Source of the DNA: Thermomonas sp.
GTDB taxonomy: Bacteria; Pseudomonadota; Gammaproteobacteria; Xanthomonadales; Xanthomonadaceae
DNA length: 64,000 bases
Direction: 5' to 3'
Assembly (NCBI GenBank): GCA_020692565.1
Contig: JAIMKJ010000001.1
Coordinates: 62,770-126,769 of the forward strand
Shown: positions 9,396-18,686 of the stretch, piece after piece
Numbering within the stretch: position 1 is the stretch's first letter
Layout of the letters: every line of letters starts with the position of its first letter
Translations under genes and position numbers: made by a program
Notes under the pieces: generated by a model
The model's database searches: none
What the model was told of the DNA's origin: nothing
What the model saw: only the letters and a program-made list of their open reading frames with translations

Positions 9396-10099
9396 TCGCC
9401 CTGCGCCCCGCCGCCGAACGCGGCCATGCGAACCACGGCTGGCTGGACAGCTGGCACAGCTTTTCGTTCGCCGGATACCACGACGACAACCACGTTCACT
9501 GGGGCCCGCTGCGGGTGATCAACGAGGATCGCGTGCAGCCCGGACGCGGTTTCGGCACGCACGGTCACCGCGACATGGAGATCATCAGCTACGTGATCGA
9601 AGGCGCCTTGGGCCACAAAGATTCGATGGGCAACGCCGCCAGCATCGTCCCCGGCGAAGTGCAGCGGATGAGCGCCGGCAGCGGCGTGACCCACTCCGAG
9701 TACAACCACGACGCCAACGGCACCACGCATTTCCTGCAGATCTGGATCATCCCGTCGACGAACGGCGTAACGCCGGGCTATGCCCAGCAGACCTTCACCG
9801 ACGCCGACAAACGCGGCCGGCTGCGGCTGGCGGTGAGCCCGGACGCCGCCGAGGGTTCGGTGAGCATCCACCAGGATGCACGGATGTACGCCGGCCTGTT
9901 CGACGGCGACGAGCGCGCGACGCTCGAACTCGCCGAGGGCCGTCTCGGTTACGTGCATGTCGTGCGCGGTGAGGTCGCGGTGAACGGCCATGCGTTGAAG
10001 GCCGGCGATGCGCTGCTGTATCGCGATGAGCCGCGGGTCGACGTGTCGGGTGGAGTCGATGCCGAGGTGTTGGTGTTCGATCTGCCGCGGATGGAATAA
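9392..10099 (+). CDS. Pirin family protein (bicupin)
   Basis: 235 residues from ATG 9392. The N-terminal cupin has the conserved pirin opening (HGWLDSWHSFSFAGYHDDNH), then the metal-binding His cluster GFGTHGHRDMEIISYVIEG and the SGSGVTHSEYN segment with the remaining His and Glu ligands. The length matches YhhW-type pirins, which bind a single metal ion and show quercetin-dioxygenase activity in vitro. The second cupin is weaker (LGYVHVVRGEVAVNGHALKAGDAL). Co-transcribed with doxX through a 4-bp overlap and probably controlled by the inverted repeat at 8846-8880. Cytoplasmic; a role in oxidative or electrophile stress is inference. Confidence 0.9.
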   Translation: MIALRPAAERGHANHGWLDSWHSFSFAGYHDDNHVHWGPLRVINEDRVQPGRGFGTHGHRDMEIISYVIEGALGHKDSMGNAASIVPGEVQRMSAGSGVTHSEYNHDANGTTHFLQIWIIPSTNGVTPGYAQQTFTDADKRGRLRLAVSPDAAEGSVSIHQDARMYAGLFDGDERATLELAEGRLGYVHVVRGEVAVNGHALKAGDALLYRDEPRVDVSGGVDAEVLVFDLPRME

Positions 10100-10119
10100 A
10101 GGGCAGTCGCGAAGACGGC

Positions 10120-10506
10120 TCAGGCCGACCCGGGTTTCGTTGCCTCGACCGGACACGGCGGCGCTTGCGAAGGGGCGTTCGCCGGCTCCGCGGTCGGACC
10201 GATCACCGGCAGCGCGACCGGCAACGCGCTTTCGTTGCGCAGGCCGAAACCGAACATCGCTTCGCTCTGGGTCGACACCACCATCCGCACCATGCTGCTG
10301 GGGACCATCAATTCCAGCGAGACCTCGCGGCCTTCGGGCGTGCGGCCATCGAGGGTCATTTCGATGAACGCACCGCCGGTATCGATGGTGGCGCAAGCGA
10401 CGTGCGGCCCGGCCGGCCCCTCCTGCAGGAACGGGCGGATCGGATCGCCCAACACGTCCAGCGCCTGCGGAAAGAAGAAGACGGCGTAGCCGTTGGTGTC
10501 GTTCAT
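10120..10506 (-). CDS. Conserved hypothetical protein
   Basis: 128 residues, ATG at 10504-10506 behind AGGAG. No family recognised. The sequence is soluble, with a beta-rich core (GGAFIEMTLDGRTPEGREVSLELMVPSSMVRMVVS) and a low-complexity Pro/Ala-rich tail. No signal peptide is evident: the start MNDTNGYAVFFFPQALDVLG is not basic. It ends 20 bp from the convergent pirin gene and is followed upstream by a REP pair that separates it from purT. Confidence 0.6.
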   Translation of the reverse strand: MNDTNGYAVFFFPQALDVLGDPIRPFLQEGPAGPHVACATIDTGGAFIEMTLDGRTPEGREVSLELMVPSSMVRMVVSTQSEAMFGFGLRNESALPVALPVIGPTAEPANAPSQAPPCPVEATKPGSA

Positions 10507-10565
10507 CGATGGCTCCTCATGCGTGCACGAAGCCTAGCAGGAAAATATTGGCGTCCACCCACAAC

Positions 10566-10651
10566 GTGGAGCGGCCTTCAGGCCGCTGCTTTTTGCTGTG
10601 GCCTGCCATGACAAACAGCGATCAACAGCAGCGGCATGAAGGCCGCTCTAC
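10566..10651. repeat. REP pair in inverted orientation (REPIN-like) with terminator-like hairpin
   Basis: GTGGAGCGGCCTTCAGGCCG (first 20 bases of the copy at 10566-10590) recurs inverted with one or two changes at 10627-10651. The first copy folds as AGCGGCCT-TC-AGGCCGCT followed by GCTTTTTG, so it could also act as a transcription terminator reading rightward. It occupies most of the gap between the hypothetical gene and purT. Confidence 0.65.
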
Positions 10652-10666
10652 ATCCTGCGCAGCGAT

Positions 10667-11896
10667 TTACCGCAGCGTGATCTTCAACGCCGCCGCGGCA
10701 TCGCGCGCGGTGGCGCGGGCGGCGTCGATATCCTCGCCCAGCGCCAGCGTGACCGCGACGCGGCGATGGCCTTCGACTGCAGGCTTTCCGAACAGGCGCA
10801 GCGCGGTGTCGGGCGTGCGCAACGCGTCGGCGACGCCATCGAACACCGGTACGCCGTGGCCGTGTGCGAGCACCGCGCACGACGCCGACGGGCCGTTCTG
10901 GCGGATCTTCCCGCTCTTGTCGGCATGCACGGGCAAACCGAGAATCGCGCGCGCATGCAGCGCGAACTCGCTCAGATGCTGCGAAACCAGCGTGACCAGG
11001 CCGGTGTCGTGCGGACGCGGCGAGACTTCCGAGAACCATACTTCGTCGCCCTTCACGAACAGTTCGACGCCGAACAGGCCCCAGCCGCCGAGGTCGTCGG
11101 TGATCGCCTTCGCGATCCGCTGCGCGCCCTCCAGCGCGCGCGGCGACATCGGCTGCGGCTGCCAGCTTTCGCGGTAATCGCCGTCGCGCTGCAGATGACC
11201 GATAGGCGCGCAGAAATCTGTACCGCCTGCATGGCGCACGGTCAGCAGGGTGATTTCGTAATCGAAATCGATGAAACCTTCCACGATCACCCGTCCGGCG
11301 CCGGCGCGGCCACCGGTCTGCGCGTACGCCCAGGCCTTGTCGATGTCGTCGGCGGTGCGCACCAGGCTCTGGCCCTTGCCCGAGGACGACATCACCGGTT
11401 TCACCACGCAGGGCAGGCCGATGTCGGCCACCGCGGCGCGATAGTCGTCCAGCGTGTCGACGAACCGGTACGGCGAGGTCGGCAGGCCCAGGGTCTCGGC
11501 GGCGAGCCGGCGGATGCCTTCGCGATCCATCGTCAGCCGCGCTGCGCGCGCGGTCGGCACGATCCGGGTGTGGGTGCCGCGTTCGGCGAACTCGCGCTCC
11601 AACTGCACCAGGGTTTCGGTGTGGATCGCTTCGATCTCGGGAACGATCAGCGCCGGCCGTTCATCGGCGATCAGCGCCCGCAGCGCATCGCCGTCCAGCA
11701 TGTTCAGCACGTGACTGCGGTGCGCGACCTGCATCGCCGGTGCGTCCGCATACCGGTCGGCGGCGATGACTTCGCAGCCGAAGCGCTGCAGCTCGATCGC
11801 GACCTCTTTGCCCAGTTCGCCGGACCCCAACAACAACACGCGGATGGCGGAGGGCGACAGCGGCGTGCCGAATTCAAGCGCGGAGTGGGCGGACAT
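10667..11896 (-). CDS. purT: Formate-dependent phosphoribosylglycinamide formyltransferase
   Basis: Third step of purine synthesis: makes formyl-GAR from GAR, formate and ATP; cytoplasmic. 409 residues, normal length. ATP-grasp architecture: an N-terminal Rossmann-like part with [20 protein letters not shown], the motif [13 protein letters not shown], then the ATP-grasp core with [16 protein letters not shown] (about residues 155-170) and [20 protein letters not shown] near residue 280. The ending [19 protein letters not shown] is also typical. It is a single-gene unit, with an REP pair downstream and a divergent SPFH operon upstream. Confidence 0.96.
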   Translation of the reverse strand: MSAHSALEFGTPLSPSAIRVLLLGSGELGKEVAIELQRFGCEVIAADRYADAPAMQVAHRSHVLNMLDGDALRALIADERPALIVPEIEAIHTETLVQLEREFAERGTHTRIVPTARAARLTMDREGIRRLAAETLGLPTSPYRFVDTLDDYRAAVADIGLPCVVKPVMSSSGKGQSLVRTADDIDKAWAYAQTGGRAGAGRVIVEGFIDFDYEITLLTVRHAGGTDFCAPIGHLQRDGDYRESWQPQPMSPRALEGAQRIAKAITDDLGGWGLFGVELFVKGDEVWFSEVSPRPHDTGLVTLVSQHLSEFALHARAILGLPVHADKSGKIRQNGPSASCAVLAHGHGVPVFDGVADALRTPDTALRLFGKPAVEGHRRVAVTLALGEDIDAARATARDAAAALKITLR

Positions 11897-11993
11897 GGCG
11901 TGGGCTCGGCGGGAAAGAGGTCATTGTAAATCAGTCACTTGCGAAATCCTGTCGCACCGGCACAACCGTTCGTCCGGATCGCCTTGCATCAGA

Positions 11994-12012
11994 TGATATC
12001 TTTTTGATATCA
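11994..12012. promoter_or_regulatory. Palindromic operator candidate before the SPFH operon
   Basis: TGATATCTTTTTGATATCA is a perfect inverted repeat with 7-bp arms and a TTTTT centre. It sits in the purT/SPFH divergent gap, 36 bp before the SPFH start, where it would overlap a promoter. The ribbon-helix-helix protein encoded two genes on is a natural candidate to bind it (inference). Confidence 0.5.
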
Positions 12013-12048
12013 CATCATCATTCACCACCACCAACGCGAGACCGCGCC

Positions 12049-12918
12049 ATGAAAGAGAACCCTTCCCGCTCGCTCCCCGGCATCCCCGTCCTGCTGGGCG
12101 TACTCGCTGCCGCCGTCTTCGCCGTCTGGTTGTTCGTCGCTGGCGCATCGCGTGGCCCCGTGTCGCTGCCGGAAGTCATCGCCGGCATGCTGGTCATGCT
12201 GCTGGCGATCTTCAGCCTGAGCGGCCTGTATACCGTGCAACCCAACCAGGCGGCGGTGTTGAGTCTGTTCGGCAAGTACGTCGGGACCGTGAAGGACGGC
12301 GGCCTGCGCTGGAACAACCCCTTCTACGGCAAGCAGAAAGTCTCGCTGCGCGTGCGCAACTTCGAGAGCAGCAAGCTCAAGGTCAACGAACTGGACGGCA
12401 GTCCGATCGAGATCGCCGCGGTCATCGTCTGGCAGGTCGTGGACAGCGCCGAAGCGGTCTACAACGTCGACGATTACGAGAGCTTCGTGCACATCCAGTC
12501 GGAATCCGCGGTGCGGACCATGGCCACCAGCTACCCCTACGACCAGCACGAAGAAGGCCAGCTCGCCCTGCGCAGCCATGCCGCCGAAGTGTCGAAGCAT
12601 CTGATGGAAGAGCTGCAGGAACGGCTGGCCGATGCCGGCGTGCGGGTACTGGACTCGCGCATCAGCCATCTCGCCTACGCGCCGGAGATCGCCCAGGCGA
12701 TGCTGCAGCGCCAACAGGCCAACGCGATCATCGCCGCGCGCACGCGGATCGTCGCCGGTGCGGTGGGCATGGTCGAAATGGCGCTGGAAGCCCTGCAGAA
12801 GAACGGCGTGGTGCATCTGGACGAAGAGCGCAAGGCGCAGATGGTCAGCAACCTGCTGGTGGTGCTGTGCGGCGAGCGTTCGACCCAGCCGGTGATCAAC
12901 GCCGGCACCTTGTATTGA
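12049..12918 (+). CDS. SPFH/Band-7 domain membrane protein
   Basis: 289 residues from ATG 12049; an in-frame start at 12004 is possible but would run through the palindrome region. Two membrane helices lie near the N-terminus ([19 protein letters not shown] and [19 protein letters not shown]). The Band-7 domain follows, opening [19 protein letters not shown] and GLRWNNPF, with [20 protein letters not shown] in the core. The C-terminal half is helical ([20 protein letters not shown], then [20 protein letters not shown]), as in stomatin/prohibitin-type proteins that form membrane-bound oligomers. It is the first gene of a likely three-gene unit with an RHH protein and a hydrolase. Confidence 0.9.
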   Translation: MKENPSRSLPGIPVLLGVLAAAVFAVWLFVAGASRGPVSLPEVIAGMLVMLLAIFSLSGLYTVQPNQAAVLSLFGKYVGTVKDGGLRWNNPFYGKQKVSLRVRNFESSKLKVNELDGSPIEIAAVIVWQVVDSAEAVYNVDDYESFVHIQSESAVRTMATSYPYDQHEEGQLALRSHAAEVSKHLMEELQERLADAGVRVLDSRISHLAYAPEIAQAMLQRQQANAIIAARTRIVAGAVGMVEMALEALQKNGVVHLDEERKAQMVSNLLVVLCGERSTQPVINAGTLY

Positions 12919-12955
12919 CCGCGGCTCGAACCGCTTCTACGCAAGAGCGCCCCTC

Positions 12956-13162
12956 ATGAGCGAGAAGAAAGCCTATCCGCTGCGCATCAATGCCGAAGTG
13001 CTCGCGGCGGCGCAGCGGTGGGCCGACGACGAGTTGCGCAGCCTCAACGCACAGATCGAGTACGTGCTGCGCGACGCGCTGCGCAAGGCCGGACGGCTGA
13101 AAGCGTCCGACTCCCCTTCCGATTCAGACGACAACGCCTCTGCTTCTGGAGAAACCCCATGA
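12956..13162 (+). CDS. Small ribbon-helix-helix (Arc-like) protein
   Basis: 68 residues. [20 protein letters not shown] followed by [20 protein letters not shown] has the Arc/MetJ pattern: one basic beta strand that pairs in a dimer to contact DNA, then two helices. The C-terminus is a short acidic Ser/Asp-rich tail. It lies 37 bp after the SPFH gene and its stop overlaps the next ATG (ATGA). Such a small RHH protein next to an SPFH gene may be the operon's own repressor, with TGATATC...GATATCA at 11994-12012 as the target; this is untested. Confidence 0.8.
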   Translation: MSEKKAYPLRINAEVLAAAQRWADDELRSLNAQIEYVLRDALRKAGRLKASDSPSDSDDNASASGETP

Positions 13163-14574
13163 TCCATGTCATCCGCCAGATCGAGCGCCGTCTCGGCCAC
13201 CGCCCGGGAGAAGGCCGCATCGCCGCCCGCGCGGCGCTGCTGTCGGTGCTGCTGCTGTTGCTGGGTGCCGGCGCACTGCTGTCGTCGCGCGCTGACGCGC
13301 AGGACGGCGCACAGGACTTCGACCCGGCGCGCGAGGCGCAGACGATGCTGGATGCGCTGGATGCCGGCGATGTCGCTGCCGTGCACGCGCGTTTCGATAC
13401 CGCCATGTCCGCCGCCGTCAGTGCGGAACAACTGGCGCAGGGCCTGGGCGCGCTCGCGACCCGGGTCGGCGCGCTGCAATCACGCGGAGAACCGGACGTG
13501 AAGACCCGCGACGACAGCGCGCTGGTGACGGTTCCGCTGCATTACGAGCGCGGAGAACTGACCGCGATCATCGCCTTCGACAGCGAACGCAAGGTGTCCG
13601 GATTCGCGATCCGGCCGGCACAGACGGCGAAACTGGCGACCGCAGCGCCGATGGCCCCCGAGGGCGCGCATTATCGCGAAACCGAATCGAGCGTCGGCGA
13701 AGGCGGGAACGCATTGCCCGCAACGCTGGGGATGCCCAACGGCAAAGGCCCATTCCCCGCCGTGGTGCTGGTCCACGGTTCCGGCCCGCAGGACCGCGAC
13801 AGCACCATCGGCCCGAACCGGCCGCTGTTGGACATCGCACGCGGTCTGGCCGAACGCGGCATCGCCGTGCTGCGTTACGAGAAGCGCACCCGGGCGCATC
13901 CGCAGCAGTTTGCCGACGGCGGCAGCATCGATCTCGAAACCACCGACGATGCGGTGACGGCCGCGGCGCTGCTGCGCGGGCTGCCGGACATCGACGCGAA
14001 GCGCGTGTTCGTGCTGGGCCACAGCCAGGGCGGCATGATGGCGCCGCGGATCGGCGCGCGCGATCCGCAGATCGCCGGGCTGATCCTGCTGGCGGCGCCG
14101 TCGCGGCCGCTGCTCGACATCCTGATCGAACAGAACCGCCGTCTCGCCATCCTCAACGACGGCACGGTCAGCGACGCGGAGAACACCGCGATCCAGCGTC
14201 TGGCGGACAGCGTGAGCGCCGTGCGCAAAGGCCGCGAGATGACTGCTGCGCAGTCGCCGATGGGCCTTTCGCCCGCTTACTGGCGCAGCGTCGAGGCCGT
14301 GGATGCGGTCGCCGAAGCGAAGGCCATCGCACAACCGATGCTGATCCTGCAGGGCGCACGCGACATCCAGGTGGTCGACGCCGATTGGCAGGGCTGGAAA
14401 GCGGCCTTCCACGACACGCCGCGCGTGACCTTCAAACTGTACGAGACCTTGAATCATCTCGGGATTCCCGGCGAAGGCGACGGCAATCTGCAGGAATACC
14501 AGACGCCCGGACACGTCGCCCAGGAACTGATCGCCGATGTCGCGGCGTGGATCGCGGCGCAGCCGAAGCAGTGA
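13159..14574 (+). CDS. Exported alpha/beta hydrolase with N-terminal DUF3887-like domain
   Basis: 471 residues from ATG 13159 (4-bp overlap with the RHH gene). Residues about 20-48 are a hydrophobic signal or anchor ([16 protein letters not shown], then SRADAQDG). Residues about 50-160 look like the DUF3887 domain often fused to such hydrolases ([20 protein letters not shown]). The catalytic domain has [16 protein letters not shown] (oxyanion region), [16 protein letters not shown] (nucleophile Ser in GHSQGG, about residue 293) and a late His in [10 protein letters not shown], with an Asp before it in [16 protein letters not shown]. The triad appears complete. A periplasmic esterase or peptidase is likely; the substrate is unknown. 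Confidence 0.87.
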   Translation: MIHVIRQIERRLGHRPGEGRIAARAALLSVLLLLLGAGALLSSRADAQDGAQDFDPAREAQTMLDALDAGDVAAVHARFDTAMSAAVSAEQLAQGLGALATRVGALQSRGEPDVKTRDDSALVTVPLHYERGELTAIIAFDSERKVSGFAIRPAQTAKLATAAPMAPEGAHYRETESSVGEGGNALPATLGMPNGKGPFPAVVLVHGSGPQDRDSTIGPNRPLLDIARGLAERGIAVLRYEKRTRAHPQQFADGGSIDLETTDDAVTAAALLRGLPDIDAKRVFVLGHSQGGMMAPRIGARDPQIAGLILLAAPSRPLLDILIEQNRRLAILNDGTVSDAENTAIQRLADSVSAVRKGREMTAAQSPMGLSPAYWRSVEAVDAVAEAKAIAQPMLILQGARDIQVVDADWQGWKAAFHDTPRVTFKLYETLNHLGIPGEGDGNLQEYQTPGHVAQELIADVAAWIAAQPKQ

Positions 14575-14668
14575 TGCGCCCGGATCCGCTTTGCGCGATG
14601 CGGACGGAAAATACGATCGAGGAACACCCGCGCACCATCAGCGCAAGCAATCGAGGGGAGCCACGAAC

Positions 14669-15193
14669 ATGCGTCGCGAATTCACCATCGTTCCGCCCGA
14701 TCTGCGTCTGGTCGTCTTATTGCCGGCGATCAGCCTGCTCGCCGCACTGATCGGCCTCGGATTCGCCGCACGCGAAAAGCCGCAGGTGTGGCTGTTCGCC
14801 ATCCCGATTGCGCTGGCAGTGGTCTTGATCGCCTGGTCGGTCCAACGTCGGCGCGTCGCGCTCGATGGCGATCTGCTGGCCATCGCCGCCGGCTTCAACA
14901 GCGCCCGCGTCCGTGTCGCCGATCTTGATCTCGCCGCTGCGCGCATCGCGGATCTGGCGGATGTGCCCACGCTGCGCCCGCTGCTGAAAACCTTCGGCAC
15001 CGCGATGCCGGGCTACAGCGCCGGCCATTTCCGCCTGCGCGACCGCAGCCGCGGGTTCCTGCTGTTGACCGATCGACGCAAGGTGCTGGTCCTGCCCGAG
15101 CGCGGCGGACGCACGCTGTTGCTGAGTCTGGAGCGCCCGCAGGCGTTGCTTGATGCGTTGAAGGACGTGGCGGAGCCCCGGTCGCAACGTTAA
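14669..15193 (+). CDS. Membrane protein with bacterial PH-like domain
   Basis: 174 residues from ATG 14669, behind the ribosome-binding site GGGGAG. Two membrane helices (LVVLLPAISLLAALIGLGFA and VWLFAIPIALAVVLIAW) precede a cytoplasmic beta-rich domain (RRVALDGDLLAIAAGFNSAR, FRLRDRSRGFLLLTDRRKVL and LLLSLERPQALLDAL). The order resembles bacterial PH-domain proteins, whose C-terminal strands end in such an LxLxxPxxLLxAL segment. The function is unknown. It sits nine bases before the carboxypeptidase gene, so the two may be co-expressed. Confidence 0.75.
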   Translation: MRREFTIVPPDLRLVVLLPAISLLAALIGLGFAAREKPQVWLFAIPIALAVVLIAWSVQRRRVALDGDLLAIAAGFNSARVRVADLDLAAARIADLADVPTLRPLLKTFGTAMPGYSAGHFRLRDRSRGFLLLTDRRKVLVLPERGGRTLLLSLERPQALLDALKDVAEPRSQR

Positions 15194-15202
15194 TCTGTGC
15201 CG

Positions 15203-16000
15203 ATGCGCCCCCTGCCCCGCATCCTGCTCAACACCGCCCGGATCGAGGCGTGGCCGGCCTGGCTGCTGGCCGCGCGCAGCAACCGCGACGCGCGCATCGT
15301 CTCCGGCGCGCGCTGGGTGCTCCGACGCAAACGCGACGGCCGCTATCTCGCCGCCGGATTGCCGCAGGGCTGGATGGCGCTCGATCCCCACTGGAGCCGG
15401 GAACCGGGCATCGACGATGCGCTCGACGCCATCGACGCGCCTGCGCCGCACGCCGGCGTGCGCGAACCCGGAACGCTGCCGCTGCACGCGCTGCGCGAAC
15501 GTCTGGATGCGCTGGGACTGGATGCGGACGACTACAGCGCGAGCAGCGGTCTGCCGCTGGTCTCCGAGCCCCGCTGGCTGGCGCATGCCGGTTTCGACCG
15601 CTACCGCCGCCCGCTGTGGCTGCTGCCGGGCGCGGCGCGCGCATGGACGCGTCTGCATGCCGCCGCGCTGCGCGACGGCATCGTGCTGGACGCGATCTCC
15701 GGCTACCGCAGCCACGACTACCAGTTGGGCATCTTCGAGCGCAAACGCGCGCGCGGCATCGCGGTGCCCGACATCCTCACCGTCAACGCCGCGCCGGGCT
15801 ACAGCGAACACCACAGCGGCCGCGCGCTGGACATCGGCACGCCCGGCGAACCCCCGGCGGAGGAGTCGTTCGAACGCACCGCGGCGTTCGCATGGCTGCA
15901 GGCGCAGGCCGGCGCTCGCGGCTTCGTCATGAGTTATCCGCGCGACAACCCCAACGGCATCGTCTACGAACCCTGGCACTGGTGCTGGCATGCGCATTGA
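15203..16000 (+). CDS. D-Ala-D-Ala carboxypeptidase, VanY/LdcB family (peptidase M15B)
   Basis: 265 residues from ATG 15203; a GTG two codons earlier is possible. The M15 zinc peptidase core is in the C-terminal half: SGYRSHDYQLGIFERK (about residues 168-183), the zinc motif YSEHHSGRALDIG (SxHxxGxAxD, about residue 202) and the C-terminal EPWHWCW with the catalytic and ligand His. It trims D-alanine or L,D-linked residues from peptidoglycan stems. I see no clear signal peptide (MRPLPRILLNTARIEAWPAW), which is odd for an enzyme that works in the periplasm. The N-terminal 140 residues are poorly conserved. Confidence 0.88.
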   Translation: MRPLPRILLNTARIEAWPAWLLAARSNRDARIVSGARWVLRRKRDGRYLAAGLPQGWMALDPHWSREPGIDDALDAIDAPAPHAGVREPGTLPLHALRERLDALGLDADDYSASSGLPLVSEPRWLAHAGFDRYRRPLWLLPGAARAWTRLHAAALRDGIVLDAISGYRSHDYQLGIFERKRARGIAVPDILTVNAAPGYSEHHSGRALDIGTPGEPPAEESFERTAAFAWLQAQAGARGFVMSYPRDNPNGIVYEPWHWCWHAH

Positions 16001-16047
16001 TCGATGCGCGCGCTGATCGTACGCATGCCGATGCCGTACTCCCGGGC

Positions 16048-17472
16048 ATGACCCACGACCCGCAGCGTCGTCGCCTCACCGCCGGGGTGCTCGCCGCGCC
16101 CATCGTCGCGACCGCAGCATCCTGTCGCCGCAGCGACGACGCGCATCGCATCGATGACGTGAGTCGACTCGACGAGACGGAAGTCGCCGCGATCCTGCGT
16201 CCGCGGTCGACCGAAGCGGTATCGGCCGCGCTGTCGCGCACCACGGCGCCGGTCTCCATCGGCGGCGGGCGCTACAGTATGGGCGGGCAGACGGCCTGGC
16301 CGGATTCGCTGCATCTGGACATGCGCGGCATGCGCCGGCTGCTGCATCTGGATGTCGCCAAGCGCCGCGTGCGCGTGCAGGCCGGCATGCGCTGGCGCGA
16401 ACTGCAGACCCTGCTCGATCCGCACGATCTGTCGGTCGCGATCATGCAGAGCTACAGCAATTTCACCGTCGGCGGTTCGGTGTCGGTGAACTGCCACGGC
16501 CGCTATGTGGGTAAAGGCCCGATCGCCAACAGCATCGTCGCGCTGCGCATGGTCACAGCGAACGGCGAGGTGCTGGATCTCGACCGCGAATCGCAGCCTG
16601 CGCTCTTCCATGCGGCGATCGGCGGCTACGGCGGGCTGGGCGTCGTCACCGAGGTCGAACTCGAACTCGATCGCAACGGCCGCATCGCCCGCGAAGCGGA
16701 ATTCGTCGCGCTCGCCGACTACCCGGCCTGGTTCCGCGAGAACATCATCGATCGCGACGACGCGGTGCTGCACAACGCGGACCTCACGCCGCCGGACTAC
16801 AACCACCCGCTCGCGATCACCTGGCGGCGCACCGACGCGCCGCCCACCATTGCCGAACGGTTGATACCCGTCGACCGCGACTACGGCCGCGAACAAAGCC
16901 TGATCTGGGCGGCATCGGAGCTGCCGTACGGCGACGAGGTGCGCGAACGCAAGATGACGCGACGGCAGTTGCAAGAACGCCCGGTGGTCTGGCGCAATCG
17001 CGAAGCCAGTCTCGATGCCGATGCGCTGGAACCGCGCACGCGCAGGTTCTCGACCTATCTGCTCCAGGAATATTTCATTCCCGCGGAAAATTTCCTCGGT
17101 TTCGCGGCTCTACTGCGAAGGATCCTGCTCGCGCACGAGGTCAATGCGCTGAATGTGTCGATCCGCCATTCGCCGGCCGATTCCGGCACGCTGATGCGCT
17201 GGGCGCCGCGCGACGTGTTCTCATTCGTGCTGTATTACAAGCAGCGCTCCTCGCGCTGGGCGGACGCGGACTCGGCACGCTGGACGCGGCAGTTGATCGA
17301 TGCTGCACTGGGCATGGGCGGACGCTATTACCTGCCCTACCGGCTGCATGCGACGAAGGAACAGTTCTCGCGCGCCTATCCGGAGGCGGAAGCGTTCGCG
17401 GCGCTGAAAGCGCGGATCGATCCGCAGCGGCGGTTCCGCAACCGGCTGTGGGAAACCTATCTGCCGCGCTGA
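16048..17472 (+). CDS. FAD-binding oxidoreductase (FAD_binding_4 type), probably Tat-exported
   Basis: 474 residues from ATG 16048. The N-terminus RRRLTAGVLAAPIVATAASC resembles a Tat-type signal, possibly with a lipobox Cys. The FAD domain follows: RPRSTEAVSAAL, VSIGGGRYSMGGQTAWPDS, a VQAGMRWRELQTLLDPHDLS segment and TVGGSVSVNCHGRYVGKG, where the flavin pocket of vanillyl-alcohol-oxidase-fold enzymes lies, then GGYGGLGVVTEVELEL. The C-terminus DPQRRFRNRLWETYLPR is like aldonolactone oxidases and DprE1-type enzymes. The substrate is unknown; a sugar-type alcohol or lactone is plausible. The gene ends 23 bp before the convergent glycosylase. Confidence 0.87.
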   Translation: MTHDPQRRRLTAGVLAAPIVATAASCRRSDDAHRIDDVSRLDETEVAAILRPRSTEAVSAALSRTTAPVSIGGGRYSMGGQTAWPDSLHLDMRGMRRLLHLDVAKRRVRVQAGMRWRELQTLLDPHDLSVAIMQSYSNFTVGGSVSVNCHGRYVGKGPIANSIVALRMVTANGEVLDLDRESQPALFHAAIGGYGGLGVVTEVELELDRNGRIAREAEFVALADYPAWFRENIIDRDDAVLHNADLTPPDYNHPLAITWRRTDAPPTIAERLIPVDRDYGREQSLIWAASELPYGDEVRERKMTRRQLQERPVVWRNREASLDADALEPRTRRFSTYLLQEYFIPAENFLGFAALLRRILLAHEVNALNVSIRHSPADSGTLMRWAPRDVFSFVLYYKQRSSRWADADSARWTRQLIDAALGMGGRYYLPYRLHATKEQFSRAYPEAEAFAALKARIDPQRRFRNRLWETYLPR

Positions 17473-17495
17473 GCGCAGAATTCGATGGGCAGGAG

Positions 17496-18182
17496 TCAGT
17501 CCTGCGAACGCTTGGTCGGCGTTTTCGTCGCCGCTTTCGCGTCTGCGCCGAAATCCGCGATCCGCCACAGGTACAGGCTGGCATAGGTGCGGTACGGCCC
17601 CCAGCGTTCGCCGCGTTCGGCCAAGCCCCTGGGCGGCGGCATCGCGTCGAGCTTGTCGACGACCTGGGCGCCCTTGCGGATGCCGAGGTCGTCGATCGGT
17701 AGCACGTCGGCGCGGCCCAGCCGGAACATCAGCATCATCTCGACCGTCCAGCGGCCGATCCCTCGCACCGGCACCAGCGCATCGACGATGGCGTCGTTGT
17801 CCATCGTCGACATCTGCCGCAAGGCCGGGATCTCGCCGCGGGCCTCGCGCGCCGCCAGATCGCGCAGCGCAAGCAGTTTGTTGCCGGACACGCCGCAGGC
17901 GCGGATGGTGGCGTCGTCGCAACGCGCGAGCGTGTCGCAGTGGAAACGGTCGCTGGCGATCGCGGTTTCGACGCGTCCCACGATCGTCGCTGCGGCCTTG
18001 CCGCTGAGCTGCTGGTAGAGGATCGCCCGCGCCAGCGCATCGACCGGATCGAAAGGCTTGCGCCAGCGCAGATCGGGACCGATCGCGCCGATGCGCTTCA
18101 TCCAGACGCCGAGTTTGCGGTCGCGCCTGGCGAGATGGTCGTAGGCGGCCTGGGTGTCGAATCCACGGGCATGTCTGGGCAT
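17496..18182 (-). CDS. DNA-3-methyladenine glycosylase II (AlkA-like, HhH-GPD)
   Basis: Base-excision repair enzyme that removes alkylated purines; cytoplasmic. 228 residues from ATG 18180-18182, preceded by TGAGGAGTCG. Features: FDPVDALARAILYQQLSGKA near residue 44, then the helix-hairpin-helix and catalytic region VRGIGRWTVEMMLMFRLGRADVLPIDDLGIRKG, in which the second Asp of PIDD is the expected catalytic residue. The C-terminus WGPYRTYASLYLWRIADFG is typical. It is the short form, without the N-terminal AlkA domain. The tail after residue 210 is Lys/Ala/Thr-rich and nonconserved. A DUF423 gene lies 11 bp upstream, so the two probably share a transcript. Confidence 0.92.
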   Translation of the reverse strand: MPRHARGFDTQAAYDHLARRDRKLGVWMKRIGAIGPDLRWRKPFDPVDALARAILYQQLSGKAAATIVGRVETAIASDRFHCDTLARCDDATIRACGVSGNKLLALRDLAAREARGEIPALRQMSTMDNDAIVDALVPVRGIGRWTVEMMLMFRLGRADVLPIDDLGIRKGAQVVDKLDAMPPPRGLAERGERWGPYRTYASLYLWRIADFGADAKAATKTPTKRSQD

Positions 18183-18193
18183 CGACTCCTCAT

Positions 18194-18556
18194 TCAACGT
18201 CGAAGCGCATCGGCGGCATACAGCAGCCAGCCGAGCATGATCATCGAACCGCCCATCGGCGCAAGCCGGGTCGGCGCGCCGAAGAAGTGCGCAGCCGCCA
18301 GCGAGCCCGAGAACAGCAGTACGCCCAGCAGCAGCGCTGCCAGCGCGAGCCTGCCGAGGCGGCGCGGGGCATGCGGCGACAGCGCCGCCAACGCGATGCC
18401 GTGCGCGAGCGCGAACAGCGCGGCGGATTGCAGACTCGCGCGCGCGACGCCCTCGGCGCCGTGCGCGGCATAGGCCGACAGGCCGACGCCCATCGCCGCC
18501 AATACGCCGCCGCTGGCGGCCAGAATCCGGAGCGAGCGAGGCGGCCCGATCGTCAT
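18194..18556 (-). CDS. DUF423 family membrane protein
   Basis: 120 residues, ATG at 18554-18556. Four hydrophobic helices in the usual DUF423 (YgdD-like) order, with LAASGGVLAAMGVGLSAYAAHG at the start and a C-terminal APMGGSMIMLGWLLYAADAL. The GLSAYAAHG segment (GAFGAHG in many members) is the family marker. Inner membrane; function unknown. Its position directly upstream of the glycosylase gene suggests co-transcription only. Confidence 0.88.
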   Translation of the reverse strand: MTIGPPRSLRILAASGGVLAAMGVGLSAYAAHGAEGVARASLQSAALFALAHGIALAALSPHAPRRLGRLALAALLLGVLLFSGSLAAAHFFGAPTRLAPMGGSMIMLGWLLYAADALRR

Positions 18557-18596
18557 CGCGTTGCCTGCCCGGTCGCACCTGCGGGAGTCGCAAACG

Positions 18597-18623
18597 CGAA
18601 GCGCCGCAGGATGCGGCGCTTCG
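18597..18623 (-). terminator. Stem-loop after the SRPBCC-like gene
   Basis: CGAAGCGCCGC, a 5-base loop AGGAT and GCGGCGCTTCG form a perfect 11-bp stem. It lies between the end of the gene at 18687 and the start of the DUF423 gene. There is no strong T tract on either strand, so it may be a weak or Rho-assisted terminator. Confidence 0.45.
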
Positions 18624-18686
18624 GAAGTGCTTCGTTCGAGACCGGCATGCGCCCGTCTACTCGAACCGTCTGCTTGATCGGCCCGC

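Noticed and set aside
12004..12048. Longer N-terminus for the SPFH protein (ATG 12004)
   Set aside because: The added His/Pro-rich residues overlap the palindrome and precede the natural membrane-anchor start at 12049.
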